Part shown: positions 16,516 to 25,421 of the stretch, in pieces
How the letters are laid out: the number at the start of each line of letters is the position of its first letter
Numbering within the stretch: the stretch's first letter is position 1
Source: Phycisphaerales bacterium
Lineage (GTDB): Bacteria > Planctomycetota > Phycisphaerae > Phycisphaerales > SM1A02
DNA length: 64,000 nt
NCBI GenBank assembly: GCA_009691705.1
Contig: SIAR01000003.1
Coordinates: 1 to 64,000 of the forward strand
Direction: 5' to 3'
The notes under the pieces: generated by a model
The model's database searches: none
What the model was told of the DNA's origin: nothing
The model's input: the letters and a program-made list of their open reading frames with translations, nothing else
Position numbers and translations under genes: made by a program

Positions 16516-17596
16516 CGGTGAGGACCGCGTGCGCACTCTTCTGAGCGCTGAAGAAATCCGGGGAGTAATGCAAGATTTTTCGACGGGGCGGTTGGTGCAG
16601 GCGCATGCATTCAATCGTGGATCGCGCCGCTTTCCAAAGGCAGTCGTCGAAACGGTTGGCGGTACCCAGTACCTGCTCAAACGACGCGAGGCCACCGACG
16701 ATGACCTTCAACGAGCAGCGTTTAGTCACGCGGTGCAGTCCCAGCTAGCGCTGAAACACTTTCCAATTGCGCGGTGCATGAAGACGACTGCGGGGGCGTC
16801 GTGGGTTGTCCGCGATGGATTTCTCTACGAGCTGTTTGAGTTTCTCAAAGGCGAGCGCTTCCGTCGTTCGGTTGGTGAGGCACGCGAGAGTGGATTGTTT
16901 CTCTCGCGGTTACATCGAACTCTCAAGGGATGGACCGCCACTGCACCGCCGCCACCGCCAGGGGGATATCACCGAAGCAAGACCGTCGAAGCGTCCTGGT
17001 CACGGCTCGCCCAGAGAGTGCAGCGTGATGATGCGAATGTCTCGATGGATGAACTCGCACAGCACGAGCGGGTGCTGCGCCAACGCTATGAGGAGGCGGG
17101 ATTGCAAGTTGCGCGCGCGTTTAACGCGACCCTCAATTCACCGAACACGGGTGTGATTCACGGCGACTTTCATCCAGGCAATCTTCTCTTTGTCACCGGC
17201 GCGCCGATCGCGTTGCTCGACTTTGACGGTGTGCGATGCGACCGCATGGTGATCGATCTCGCCAACGGCGCGCTGCAGTTTGGAATGCACAGCGTTGGCA
17301 TCAAACCGGTAGCGCAGTGGAGTCATACGCTCAACCTTCCCTGTGTGGAGGCATTTCTCGATGGATATGCCTGGCCCCGTCATTTTCATCTCGCCGCCGA
17401 AGAGTGCGGGGCAGTTGGGCTCTTGATGGTTCAAGCCGCGATCGCCGAGTGTGTGCCCCGCATCGCACTGACGGGGCGATTCGATGGCCGCCCTGGGATT
17501 GAGATTCTGCGATTTCTCGAGCAGAAGACCGCTTGGATCTGGTCTGAGCGGGCGCGCATCGCTACGCTTTGTGAGTCATGCATGAACAAGCGATGA
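16505..17596 (+). CDS. APH/choline-kinase family phosphotransferase
   Basis: 363 residues from ATG 16505. The kinase-like fold shows HGDFHPGNLLF (catalytic loop with Asp and Asn) and LLDFDGVRCDRMVIDLA (DFG-like metal site with the following D). The N-lobe has QYLLKRRE with a plausible ATP lysine. This pattern covers aminoglycoside phosphotransferases, homoserine kinase type II and CotS-like proteins. The context (yicC, a PDZ protein) gives no substrate, and there is no sign of a resistance island. It overlaps yicC by 11 bases and the PDZ gene by an ATGA junction. Confidence 0.85.
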   Translation: MPNSGEDRVRTLLSAEEIRGVMQDFSTGRLVQAHAFNRGSRRFPKAVVETVGGTQYLLKRREATDDDLQRAAFSHAVQSQLALKHFPIARCMKTTAGASWVVRDGFLYELFEFLKGERFRRSVGEARESGLFLSRLHRTLKGWTATAPPPPPGGYHRSKTVEASWSRLAQRVQRDDANVSMDELAQHERVLRQRYEEAGLQVARAFNATLNSPNTGVIHGDFHPGNLLFVTGAPIALLDFDGVRCDRMVIDLANGALQFGMHSVGIKPVAQWSHTLNLPCVEAFLDGYAWPRHFHLAAEECGAVGLLMVQAAIAECVPRIALTGRFDGRPGIEILRFLEQKTAWIWSERARIATLCESCMNKR

Positions 17597-18603
17597 ATAG
17601 TTCGCGCATCAATACGTTGCGCTGCATCGCGTCTGCGCTCGCGGTTGCAATGACAGTCGCTGCGCTGGCGCAAGATGTCAAGCCAAAGCAATCGAAACCG
17701 CTTCCGCCCGTGGCGAACCGACTCTCGCCCGTTGCGATTCCACCCGTCGTTGTGAAGGTCAAGGTTGATCCACTCGCGATTCAACAACCGCCAGTCCAGC
17801 TGTGGGGAGGCAACCTGCGTCAAGCGCCCATCACGCCTGCGCCTGAGGTTGTTCGACTCTGGGAGGCGCAGACTCTCGCATCGGTGCGAATCTCTGCGCA
17901 AGATCTCAGCGCAGTCGCCGAACTAGATTCGAGAGAGTTTGTGCGGCGCGAAGCGGCAGGGGCGCGGCTTCGCGCGCCTGGCGTGACCGCCGAAGTGATT
18001 TTTGCCATCTTGTCGCAGGGCGACTTGAGCGTCGAGCAACGCGAGCGACTGCTCACGATTGCGCAAGAGAAGGTGCTTGCCTTGCCGCGTGGCGCGCTGG
18101 GTTTGCGGATGCAGCCGAGTGGCGACATGCGCAATCCTGGAGTGGAAGTGCTGTTGCTCTTGCCGGGGATGCCCGCCGAACGCGTGCTCAAGATCGGTGA
18201 TCGCATTGAACGCATCGATGGTCAACCATTGGCCACATCAAGTGATCTAGTCGAGATCATTCAATCGAAGATGCCGGGTGAGAGTGTGCGGCTGTCGATT
18301 GCGAGACAGCAGCGCGATGATCGTGGAAAGCCGAAGATCGATCCCGCGGGAGGGTTCGTTGAAGATCGGATGGAATTTGAAGTCGCGTTGACCACGGCAG
18401 TTGATCTCGACAAATTTGAGGATCTCCTCGCGTCGCCCATACGCAGCATCGTGCTTGAACGCAGACTGCTCGCGCTGCGCGAGGCCGAAGCGCGATTCGC
18501 ACCAGAAACGTTGAAGGTCAGCGCGCCGCTGCCTGCCCCTGACCGCGTCAAGAAGCCAGCGTCACGCGATGCTCCTATTGAGCCGCCGTTGACGGACGAT
18601 TGA
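17593..18603 (+). CDS. Exported PDZ-domain protein
   Basis: About 336 residues from ATG 17593 (ATGA overlap with the kinase); ATG 17578 is also possible. A signal peptide (IASALAVAMTVAALAQD) is followed by a Pro-rich linker, a helical segment (about 95-165), then a PDZ domain: GALGLRMQPSG, AERVLKIGDRIERIDGQPL, VEIIQSKMPGESV. The conserved GD-x-I-x-x-I-DG core is intact. No protease catalytic domain is present, so it is a binding or adaptor protein in the periplasm or envelope. The C-terminal tail overlaps adk on the opposite strand by 29 bases. Confidence 0.82.
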   Translation: MNSSRINTLRCIASALAVAMTVAALAQDVKPKQSKPLPPVANRLSPVAIPPVVVKVKVDPLAIQQPPVQLWGGNLRQAPITPAPEVVRLWEAQTLASVRISAQDLSAVAELDSREFVRREAAGARLRAPGVTAEVIFAILSQGDLSVEQRERLLTIAQEKVLALPRGALGLRMQPSGDMRNPGVEVLLLLPGMPAERVLKIGDRIERIDGQPLATSSDLVEIIQSKMPGESVRLSIARQQRDDRGKPKIDPAGGFVEDRMEFEVALTTAVDLDKFEDLLASPIRSIVLERRLLALREAEARFAPETLKVSAPLPAPDRVKKPASRDAPIEPPLTDD

Positions 18604-19201
18604 AGTGCGCGTCCTGCACGGGAACCACAATATCGAGCACGCGCTGAAAAACCTGCGCGGGTGAACCCATCGCATCGATGTCAGCGACGATCGCCGGGGG
18701 ATAGAAGTCCAAGACCGGAAGGGTCTCGGCGTGATAGACCTCGAAGCGATTTCGAATTACCCGTTCATCGGCATCATCGATGCGGTTCTCTTTCAGCGCG
18801 CGTCGTCGCATTCGCATCATCATTGCACCCTCATCATTGCAGCGAAGGTGGATCACGCGCAGCACATCGAGCGACTTCTCGAGCGCCTTCGCTTGGCCGA
18901 CGTTGCGGGGGATGCCATCGAGTACGAGCAAATCTTGCTTGGGCTTGAAGAGGCTCAGCACCGTTTGCGCGTGCATGTTCTGCTTCCACATCTGAATCGT
19001 GAGTTCATCTGGAACCAATTCGCCGCGCGATGAATAGTTGAGAAACTCCTTACCAAGATCGCTCGTCATGTCGAGCGAGCGAAAGACGTCGCCGCACGCG
19101 AGATGAAAGAATCCTGGAATCCGTCCAAGAATCTTTCCCTGCGTCCCCTTGCCAGCGCCTGGAGCACCGAAGAGCAGAACACTTTTGTAACGATCTGGCA
19201 T
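18575..19201 (-). CDS. adk: Adenylate kinase-family nucleoside monophosphate kinase
   Basis: 208 residues. P-loop GAPGAGKGTQ at about residues 12-21; the NMP-binding segment FHLACGDVFR; LDGIPRNVGQA (the DGxPR motif); and a short LID region with basic RMRRR and RFEVYH. No zinc-binding cysteines and no long LID, so it is a short-form adenylate kinase. Equilibrates AMP, ATP and ADP in the cytoplasm. A GGAG sequence lies 8 bases before the ATG. It converges with the PDZ gene and is divergent from recJ. Confidence 0.9.
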   Translation of the reverse strand: MPDRYKSVLLFGAPGAGKGTQGKILGRIPGFFHLACGDVFRSLDMTSDLGKEFLNYSSRGELVPDELTIQMWKQNMHAQTVLSLFKPKQDLLVLDGIPRNVGQAKALEKSLDVLRVIHLRCNDEGAMMMRMRRRALKENRIDDADERVIRNRFEVYHAETLPVLDFYPPAIVADIDAMGSPAQVFQRVLDIVVPVQDAHFNRPSTAAQ

Positions 19202-19291
19202 TGTTGTGACTCCGCTAAGGTTTGGGATTGGAGGCTTTCGAATAATAACAAGTCAGCTTCGCGCCAAACCCCGCGCGGTTCTGCCACGGCG

Positions 19292-19297
19292 TACGCT
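19292..19297 (+). promoter_or_regulatory. -10-like box of recJ (leaderless)
   Basis: TACGCT ends exactly 6 bases before the GTG chosen as the recJ start; it fits TANNNT but otherwise matches the consensus poorly. Confidence 0.35.
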
Positions 19298-19303
19298 CGA
19301 CCC

Positions 19304-21049
19304 GTGCAAGGCTGGACAAAGCAATGGGTTCTTCCTCTGGGTGAAAGTGTGGGGACGCTTGTCGAGCGCATCGCCACCTCACGCGGAGTCGCGCCGAGCG
19401 CTCTCAAAGCATTTCTCAATCCGACGCTAGCCGACTTGCGGCCGATCAAAGAATTGCACGGTGCGCACGAGGTGGCTCGTCGACTCGTGCAGGCAGTGCG
19501 CGCCGGCAAACGCATCGCGATCTTTGGTGACTACGACGCCGATGGAATGTGCGCCACGGCGATTCTCTTGCACTTCCTTCGATCGGTATGCGAGGAGCAG
19601 CCGCCGACCATCTACATCCCGCAGCGGGCGACCGACCCATATGGACTCTCCGTGGCAGCGCTGCAACGGCTGGCTTTGGACGCAGTGGATGTGGTGGTGA
19701 CAGTCGACTGCGGAATCACCGCAGTCGATGAGGCCCTCGAAGCGCGTCGACTCGGCATTGAGTTGCTCATCACAGATCACCATGCACTGCTGACTGGTGA
19801 CGTCCTTCCAGAGGCCATAGCGATTGCTCATCCAGCCCTCGGTAGCACTCCAAGTCAACTCTGCGGTGCAGCCGTCGCGTGGAAGGTTGGATGGGCTTTC
19901 GCAGTTGAATGGTGTGAGAGCGAAAAGGTCTCCCCGATGTTTCGAGAACTGTTGGTTGAAACGCTTGCCCTCGCCGCATTCGCGACGATCGCCGATGTTG
20001 TTCCACTCGCAGGTGCAAATGCGCAGGACAACAGAACAATTGTGCGCATGGGCAGCGCGCGTATCGCGATGAGTGGACTTCCAGGATTGCTCGCACTGGC
20101 GCGAGAAGCCGGGATCGGTGCCAATGACCTCGTCGATGCTGAGCGCATCTCATTTGGAATTGCCCCCATCATCAATGCCTGCGGAAGACTCGGAAACCCG
20201 CTCGATGCGGTGAAGTTGCTCGGGTTGAGCGCAACGAGTGCTGGCGGCGAAGCGCGGGCGCTTGCCAAGCAGTTTGGGCAACTCAACGCCGATCGTAAGT
20301 TGAAGGAGCGCGTAATCGTCGACGCCGCAACGCGCCGCATTGAGCAGGGTCTTGGCAAGACCCGCGGCGCGTGCGTATTGGCTGACTCGAATTGGCAGCG
20401 CGGAATTGTCGGAATCGCTTGCGCGCGGCTCAGCGACACCTTCAATGTGCCGGTGGTGCTGCTCGAGAGTGACGGCGAGTTTGCCTATGGCTCTGCCCGC
20501 AGTGTTGCGGGGTATTCGGTGCTAGAAGGACTGCACTCGTGCAAACACCTGCTCGAGCGTTACGGAGGTCACGCCGCGGCGGCCGGAATCAAAGTTCGTG
20601 TCGACCGAATCGCTGAGTTTCGCGAGGGACTCTCGACCCACGCAGCGGCACGCCGTTCGAGTGCCGACGTCATTCCTCTTAGGGCGGATGCAATTCTCTC
20701 GGGCAGTGACCTCTGCGTCGAAGTGTTCGAGTCGCTCGCATCACTTGGTCCATTTGGTATGGGGTTTCCAGCGCCAATCTTGCTCGTGCGCGAGGCGATC
20801 GTCACGCGAAGTGGCGTCCCATTTGGTGCTGAGTCAGACCATCTCAGTTTTCATGTTCGACTCACGGACGCGAACAGCAGAACGAACCCCGGCACCGAAG
20901 TGCGCTGCACCTGGTGGCGTCAGGCAGCGCAGTACAAGCGTATTTGCACGGGCATGACTTTAAAGATGCTCGTGCGCGCCCAAGTAGATCGATGGAAGGG
21001 ACCGGCCCGTCCTGCATTCACGATTCTTGATGTGTGCGCTGATGAATGA
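19304..21049 (+). CDS. recJ: Single-stranded-DNA-specific exonuclease RecJ
   Basis: 581 residues from GTG 19304, the normal size; an open frame running up to 19103 would overlap adk and adds nothing family-like. DHH phosphoesterase motifs: GDYDADGMCAT near residue 75, VTVDCGITAVDEA, and ITDHHAL near residue 157, with NACGRLG further on. The DHHA1 part shows GGHAAAAGI, followed by the C-terminal nucleic-acid-binding domain. Degrades single-stranded DNA 5' to 3' in recombination and mismatch repair. It converges with the UDPGP gene, 8 bases apart. Confidence 0.94.
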   Translation: MQGWTKQWVLPLGESVGTLVERIATSRGVAPSALKAFLNPTLADLRPIKELHGAHEVARRLVQAVRAGKRIAIFGDYDADGMCATAILLHFLRSVCEEQPPTIYIPQRATDPYGLSVAALQRLALDAVDVVVTVDCGITAVDEALEARRLGIELLITDHHALLTGDVLPEAIAIAHPALGSTPSQLCGAAVAWKVGWAFAVEWCESEKVSPMFRELLVETLALAAFATIADVVPLAGANAQDNRTIVRMGSARIAMSGLPGLLALAREAGIGANDLVDAERISFGIAPIINACGRLGNPLDAVKLLGLSATSAGGEARALAKQFGQLNADRKLKERVIVDAATRRIEQGLGKTRGACVLADSNWQRGIVGIACARLSDTFNVPVVLLESDGEFAYGSARSVAGYSVLEGLHSCKHLLERYGGHAAAAGIKVRVDRIAEFREGLSTHAAARRSSADVIPLRADAILSGSDLCVEVFESLASLGPFGMGFPAPILLVREAIVTRSGVPFGAESDHLSFHVRLTDANSRTNPGTEVRCTWWRQAAQYKRICTGMTLKMLVRAQVDRWKGPARPAFTILDVCADE

Positions 21050-21057
21050 CCGCAGTC

Positions 21058-22488
21058 TTAGAGCGCGAGTGTTTCACCCGCGGCGACGCACTTGGGCAGC
21101 CGCTGGCACTTCGCAAGTTGCTCTGCATCGAGGGCAGTCAGAGGTGAAAGTTCGATCGTCGCGTCATACCCAGCGTCGTGGGCGCTTCGTTCAATCGTGA
21201 CCCCGCACTGTTCGAGCCACCGGGCCGCCCGATTCGATTGCGCGCGCACGCAGGTTGCTGGCGAGTCTTCACCGTCTGCGTTCTTGATCGGAGCGAACTC
21301 TTCCTCGCGGGCCGTTTCAAGGATCAGTGAACGGGCTGCGAGCGGCACCGCGTCAAAGATGAACGACTCAAGTTTGATCGCGTTGGCGGTGGTGGGCTCA
21401 GTGAGTGCGCCTGTCGCAAGATTGACGCACGGCACCTTCTTCGAGGCGCGGTGCAGCGGAAGTTCGTGTCCAGCACTCGCCAGCCGCTCCAAGAACGGGC
21501 GCGAAAAGGCGTGAATAGCGATCGAGCCAGCGAAGTGAACTAGCGATCCATCAGGTCCGACTGCTTGCGCAAGATTGGCGGGAAGATCGCTGTACTCCAT
21601 GACGAGCGAACGGTCGGCGCGTCGGCAGAAGACGCCAACTTTCTCGTTCGCGTCGCGTTTGGCAACAACCTTGCTCGAAACCTCGTTCGAACTCTCGGGA
21701 TGCGCCGCGTGCAATCCAAGAAAGAGCGGATCGATCGCCTTGGCAAGTGGATTGTCGATCTGAAAATACGAAATAGTGTCGATGTTCTCGCGTTGCATCT
21801 CAGCGAGCGCGCCACTCGTGCTCAGCGCACGAACTGCGCCACCGTGTCCATCTGGATTGAGCGCAATCGCATCGCAAGCGCTGAGCAATATCTTGCCGTC
21901 GGTTGAGAGCGATGGCAGCGTGCCCTGTTCAAAGAGGCGCACCGTGCCCTCGCCGAGGTTGAACCAGCCGTGTTCTTGAAAGAATGTGCGAGTTGCTTCG
22001 TGATTCTGCGGGCTCGTCATCACATACCAGGGGATGGCGCACTCCCAGCGAATTCGTGCAGCGCGAATGCACTCAGCAAAGACCTCGAACAAACTCTTGC
22101 GCGTGATGGGTGTTGCCGCGAATGTGCCCTTGGGAGCATTCCAACCCAAGCGGGTGCCTTGGCCGCCTGCGACGGTGAAGCAGGCGACGCGACCAGCGCG
22201 AATGATCTGCTCACCGATTGCGCAGTACTTCGCAGCATCGACTGTGCGCGCGGCGACGACATGGGCGGGCTCGATCTTCGCATTCGCATCGCCCGTTGCT
22301 GACTTCACGTGACTCCAGCTCGCCACCTCGCGCGCGATCATCTCTAGAGGCAGCGCGGCGCACTGCGCAAGCAGGCACTCTTGCTCTCGTGCAGTGAGGC
22401 AATCGTAAAAAGTGAGCAGGTGCGATTGCCCGAAGGAGGCAAGGCGAAGGCGCACCTGTTCAAGTTGCACAGTCACTGCCTCATTCAC
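21058..22488 (-). CDS. UDPGP-family nucleotidyltransferase (UDP-sugar pyrophosphorylase)
   Basis: 476 residues. The nucleotide-binding loop GGQGTRLGWNAPKGTF is the signature of the eukaryote-like UDPGP family (PF01704), which includes UDP-N-acetylglucosamine and UDP-glucose pyrophosphorylases, not the GalU or GlmU families. The lysine-containing PKGT and the YFQIDNPLAKAIDP segment support this. Makes a UDP-activated sugar for envelope polymers; GlcNAc-1-P or glucose-1-P cannot be decided here. The ATG overlaps the phoU stop by 4 bases, so the two are co-translated. The pairing with phoU has no obvious functional explanation. Confidence 0.88.
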   Translation of the reverse strand: MNEAVTVQLEQVRLRLASFGQSHLLTFYDCLTAREQECLLAQCAALPLEMIAREVASWSHVKSATGDANAKIEPAHVVAARTVDAAKYCAIGEQIIRAGRVACFTVAGGQGTRLGWNAPKGTFAATPITRKSLFEVFAECIRAARIRWECAIPWYVMTSPQNHEATRTFFQEHGWFNLGEGTVRLFEQGTLPSLSTDGKILLSACDAIALNPDGHGGAVRALSTSGALAEMQRENIDTISYFQIDNPLAKAIDPLFLGLHAAHPESSNEVSSKVVAKRDANEKVGVFCRRADRSLVMEYSDLPANLAQAVGPDGSLVHFAGSIAIHAFSRPFLERLASAGHELPLHRASKKVPCVNLATGALTEPTTANAIKLESFIFDAVPLAARSLILETAREEEFAPIKNADGEDSPATCVRAQSNRAARWLEQCGVTIERSAHDAGYDATIELSPLTALDAEQLAKCQRLPKCVAAGETLAL

Positions 22489-23168
22489 TCTTGTTGTGGG
22501 GCGGCGGGATCGGACCAGCCATCAGGGCGGTGCCGCACGATTTTGCCGCTGAGCAGATAAATCGTCTGTTCGCAGATGTTGGTGGAATGGTCAGCGATCC
22601 GCTCCAGATTCCGCGTTGCCCCAGCCACGCGAAACGCGAAGCGCACGCTGCTCGCTCCCAACGCGACCTGTTCTTGCGCCTGCAAAATCAGTTCGCTTCG
22701 AAAACGATCGACCGTGTCGTCGAAGAGCAGTACTTGCCGCGCGAGATCGGCGTTTGACATTGCAAGTGCCCGATTCGAGTCGCGCAACATTCCCAGCACA
22801 CTGTTGGCCATCACCCGAAAAGTCGGAGGCATTGGATCGGTCAACCGTTGGTGGCCCGCGATTTGTTCGGCGATGTTGACGCCACAGTCGGCGATCCGTT
22901 CAAGTTCGTTGTTGACCTTCACGATCGTGAGCACCTGCCGAATCGCATGCTCGTCGGTCTGTCCCATCGTGAGCAGTGGAATCGATGCGCGCTCGATCGC
23001 AACGTCGACTCGATCAATCTCATCATCGAGATGCACGACGCGACGCGCCTTCTCTTCATCGTGGTCGAAATACGCTTCAATGGACAACGAGACCATCTCC
23101 ATCACACGATCGCCCTGCGCATAGAGCGCCCTCTGAAGTTCTGAGAGCTTGGTCGCGAACGTTGGCAC
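22485..23168 (-). CDS. phoU: Phosphate signalling complex protein PhoU
   Basis: 227 residues from GTG 23168. Two repeated three-helix units: LDDEIDRVDVAIE and NNELERIADCGVNIAEQI in the first, LFDDTVDRF and TRNLERIADHSTNICEQTIYL in the second. The E-R-I-A-D-H metal-binding helices are typical. PhoU links the Pst transporter to PhoR-PhoB; neither pst nor pho genes are in the window. The start matches known PhoU N-termini (TFATKLSELQRALYAQG), and a TATGCT box ends exactly 6 bases upstream, overlapping the pdxJ box on the other strand. ppk1, also in phosphate metabolism, is 4 kb away. Confidence 0.93.
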   Translation of the reverse strand: MPTFATKLSELQRALYAQGDRVMEMVSLSIEAYFDHDEEKARRVVHLDDEIDRVDVAIERASIPLLTMGQTDEHAIRQVLTIVKVNNELERIADCGVNIAEQIAGHQRLTDPMPPTFRVMANSVLGMLRDSNRALAMSNADLARQVLLFDDTVDRFRSELILQAQEQVALGASSVRFAFRVAGATRNLERIADHSTNICEQTIYLLSGKIVRHRPDGWSDPAAPQQE

Positions 23169-23173
23169 ATCCC

Positions 23174-23180
23174 TAGCATA
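23174..23180. promoter_or_regulatory. Overlapping divergent -10 boxes for phoU and pdxJ
   Basis: On the plus strand TAGCAT (23174-23179) ends 6 bases before the pdxJ GTG at 23186. On the minus strand TATGCT (23180-23175) ends 6 bases before the phoU GTG at 23168. The boxes share five base pairs and the two start codons are 18 bp apart. The 17-bp gap holds nothing else, so both messages are predicted to be leaderless. Confidence 0.55.
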
Positions 23181-23185
23181 GCCCC

Positions 23186-23920
23186 GTGCCAAAATTGAGC
23201 GTGAACATCGATCATGTCGCGACTGTGCGACAAGCGCGAAGAACATGGGAGCCCGATCTCGTCGCCGCTGCGCAGCACGCGCAGTTGGGAGGGGCGGATG
23301 GCATCACGATGCACCTGCGCGAAGATCGTCGTCACGTGCAAGATGGCGACCTTGAACGGGTGCGCGACGCCATCCAACTGCCTCTGCACTTTGAAATGGC
23401 CGCGACGGCAGAAATGGTTGCGATCGCGCTTCGCATTTGTCCGCGGACGGCAATGATCGTTCCCGAGGGTCGCCGCGAGGTCACAACCGAAGGGGGGCTC
23501 GATGTGGTCACGCTCTTTGACTCACTTGCTCTGGTGATTGCGCAGTTGAAGGCGGCAGGAGTTGCGACGAGTCTCTTCATCGATGCGGCTGCTCCCCAAG
23601 TCGCGGCAGCGGCGAGGCTCGGGGTGGCGATCTGCGAGATTCACACGGGTCCATACGCGCACGCATTTCATGTCGAGGGAGTGCTCGGCAGGCGCACGCA
23701 AGTCGAACTCGCAAAAGTCGCAGACGCAGGGGCGCAGGTGCGCGCGGCGGGGATGCTCTTCAACGCTGGTCACGCTCTGCACTACGAGAACGTCGCGCCG
23801 ATTGCCGCGCTTGCGGGAGTGCATGAGTTACACATTGGTCACGCGATCGTGAGTCGGTCGATCTTTGTGGGGCTTCGCACCGCGGTCGCCGAAATGAAAG
23901 CGTGCTGCGCTAGCGCGTGA
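23186..23920 (+). CDS. pdxJ: Pyridoxine 5'-phosphate synthase
   Basis: 244 residues, family length. Condenses 1-deoxyxylulose 5-phosphate with 1-amino-propan-2-one 3-phosphate, the last step of DXP-dependent vitamin B6 synthesis. VNIDHVATVRQAR at the N-terminus, GADGITMHLREDRRH (active-site loop), HFEMAATAEM, EGRREVTTEGG, and HIGHAIVSRSIFVGL (phosphate binding) are all PdxJ motifs. The GTG start is the family-typical position. Its last 11 bases overlap the nudix gene on the other strand. Confidence 0.96.
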   Translation: MPKLSVNIDHVATVRQARRTWEPDLVAAAQHAQLGGADGITMHLREDRRHVQDGDLERVRDAIQLPLHFEMAATAEMVAIALRICPRTAMIVPEGRREVTTEGGLDVVTLFDSLALVIAQLKAAGVATSLFIDAAAPQVAAAARLGVAICEIHTGPYAHAFHVEGVLGRRTQVELAKVADAGAQVRAAGMLFNAGHALHYENVAPIAALAGVHELHIGHAIVSRSIFVGLRTAVAEMKACCASA

Positions 23921-24476
23921 GCGCCGGGGCGCTTTCGACGAGACGAAAATCGAAGGGTGTTTTGGTGCAGTCAATCTGCACCATGAAGAATCCCCCGCGG
24001 TGTTTCTGAGCGTTTGGCCACATCACGCGGCGGTCAGTGTCGGGAAGTGCAAGGTCGGCGATGCGATCGAGGGGGATCCATTCAAGTTGACCCTCGTCGA
24101 AGTGCATGCGCGTTACGTGCGTCGCATCGACGGGAGTGACCGACTCGAAGAGAAAGATCATCCAGTGGTGTTGTCCTTGATAGGCTCGCTCTGAGACGAC
24201 TCCCATCAAACGAATGTCGTGGTAGTCGAGCGTGAGTCCCGCTTCTTCAGAGATCTCGCGCAAGGCGCATTCATGCGGAGACTCACCTTGGTGAAACTCG
24301 ATCTTGCCACCGATGGGCGAGTACATCGATGGGTTCGGGGGCTTTGCTCGACGCAACATCAATAGTCGATCGGCGTGGTCGTAGAGATAGACAAGCACCG
24401 CAATCTTGAACGGGAGTTCAGGCGCCGTGGCCAGGTGCTGCGCGAGTGGGCTCGTGGGGTCAAAAGGCGCCATCAA
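23910..24476 (-). CDS. Nudix hydrolase
   Basis: 188 residues. The Nudix box is present as ECALREISEEAGL preceded by GGKIEFHQGES; the segment between the first Gly and the metal-proximal Glu is two residues longer than the classic GX5E spacing. Flanking beta strands (IAVLVYLYDHADRLLMLRR) match the fold of the 8-oxo-dGTP/NTP clean-up group, but specificity cannot be read. The ATGA overlap with dapA implies coupled translation. No signal peptide. Confidence 0.87.
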   Translation of the reverse strand: MMAPFDPTSPLAQHLATAPELPFKIAVLVYLYDHADRLLMLRRAKPPNPSMYSPIGGKIEFHQGESPHECALREISEEAGLTLDYHDIRLMGVVSERAYQGQHHWMIFLFESVTPVDATHVTRMHFDEGQLEWIPLDRIADLALPDTDRRVMWPNAQKHRGGFFMVQIDCTKTPFDFRLVESAPALTR

Positions 24477-25381
24477 CGACTCGCGTGCGCTGGGGATGCT
24501 GTCACCTTGGCATCACGAAGCAGCGTTGCAATCGTTGCGCGTATCGAATCGCTCGCGCGCACGAGTGGAAGTCGCACACTTCCACTGTCACGGCCAAGCA
24601 GTTCCATCGCGCACTTCAGCGGCACAGGATTGACCTCGAGGCCCAAGAGTCCGCGCGAGAGTGAGAAGAGCGCATCGTGCGATTGCCGCAGCGCTGCAAA
24701 GTCGTTAGTGGCTATGTTGCGGCAGAGTTGTGCCACGCGATCGGGCACGATGTTCGAGACGACACTCACGACTCCAACCGCGCCGACTGCAGCGAAGCTG
24801 GCGGTAAGAGAATCATCGCCAGAGAGAATCGCGATCGAGCAGCGCTTGCGAATCTCGCTGGCAGAGTCCATAGATCCAGTTGCTTCTTTGACTGCAACGA
24901 TGTTGGGGTGTTTGGCGAGTCGTTCAATCGTCTCTGGAGTGATCGTGACTGCGCTACGGCCTGGAATGTTGTAGAGCACGATTGGGAGCTCACTGCTGTC
25001 GGCAATCGCCATGAAGTGCTGATAGAGACCCTCTTGCGATGGTTTGTTGTAGTACGGAGCAACCTGCAGCGCGGCGTGGGCTCCAAGTGATGCGGCAAGC
25101 CGATGCAAGTGGATCGCATGCGCGGTCGAGTTGCTTCCTGCTCCGGCAATGATCTGCAGCCCCAGTGGCCGACCGACGTGCACGGCGCACTCGATGACAG
25201 CAATGTGTTCGCGCTCGTCGAGTGTGGGCGCTTCGCCCGTTGTTCCGCAGGGGACGATCCCACGAACTCCTCCTTCGGCTTGAAACTGCACCTGTTCGGC
25301 AAGGCGGTCGAGCGCGACGGTGCAGCCATCACTTGAGAATGGAGTGATTATTGCGGTGTATGCGCCAGCGAAAGTTTGCAT
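24473..25381 (-). CDS. dapA: 4-hydroxy-tetrahydrodipicolinate synthase
   Basis: 302 residues. Condenses pyruvate with aspartate semialdehyde, the committed step to diaminopimelate and lysine. GTTGEAPTL near residue 46 (Thr-Thr substrate site), APYYNKPSQEGLYQHF, YNIPGRS (catalytic Tyr) and VAVKEATGS (Schiff-base Lys) are all intact. The wider family includes N-acetylneuraminate lyases, but the GTTGE and PYYNKP motifs fit DapA. A TAGACT box ends 6 bases before the ATG, and the gene is followed by the nudix gene with a 4-base overlap. Confidence 0.93.
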   Translation of the reverse strand: MQTFAGAYTAIITPFSSDGCTVALDRLAEQVQFQAEGGVRGIVPCGTTGEAPTLDEREHIAVIECAVHVGRPLGLQIIAGAGSNSTAHAIHLHRLAASLGAHAALQVAPYYNKPSQEGLYQHFMAIADSSELPIVLYNIPGRSAVTITPETIERLAKHPNIVAVKEATGSMDSASEIRKRCSIAILSGDDSLTASFAAVGAVGVVSVVSNIVPDRVAQLCRNIATNDFAALRQSHDALFSLSRGLLGLEVNPVPLKCAMELLGRDSGSVRLPLVRASDSIRATIATLLRDAKVTASPAHASR

Positions 25382-25387
25382 CGCCGC

Positions 25388-25393
25388 AGTCTA
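25388..25393 (-). promoter_or_regulatory. -10-like box of dapA (leaderless)
   Basis: Minus-strand TAGACT ends exactly 6 bases before the dapA ATG. An ATGACA sequence 19 bases further upstream is the nearest -35 candidate, with long spacing. Confidence 0.45.
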
Positions 25394-25421
25394 CGAAGTG
25401 CGGTCAGAGTTCTGTCATGAG

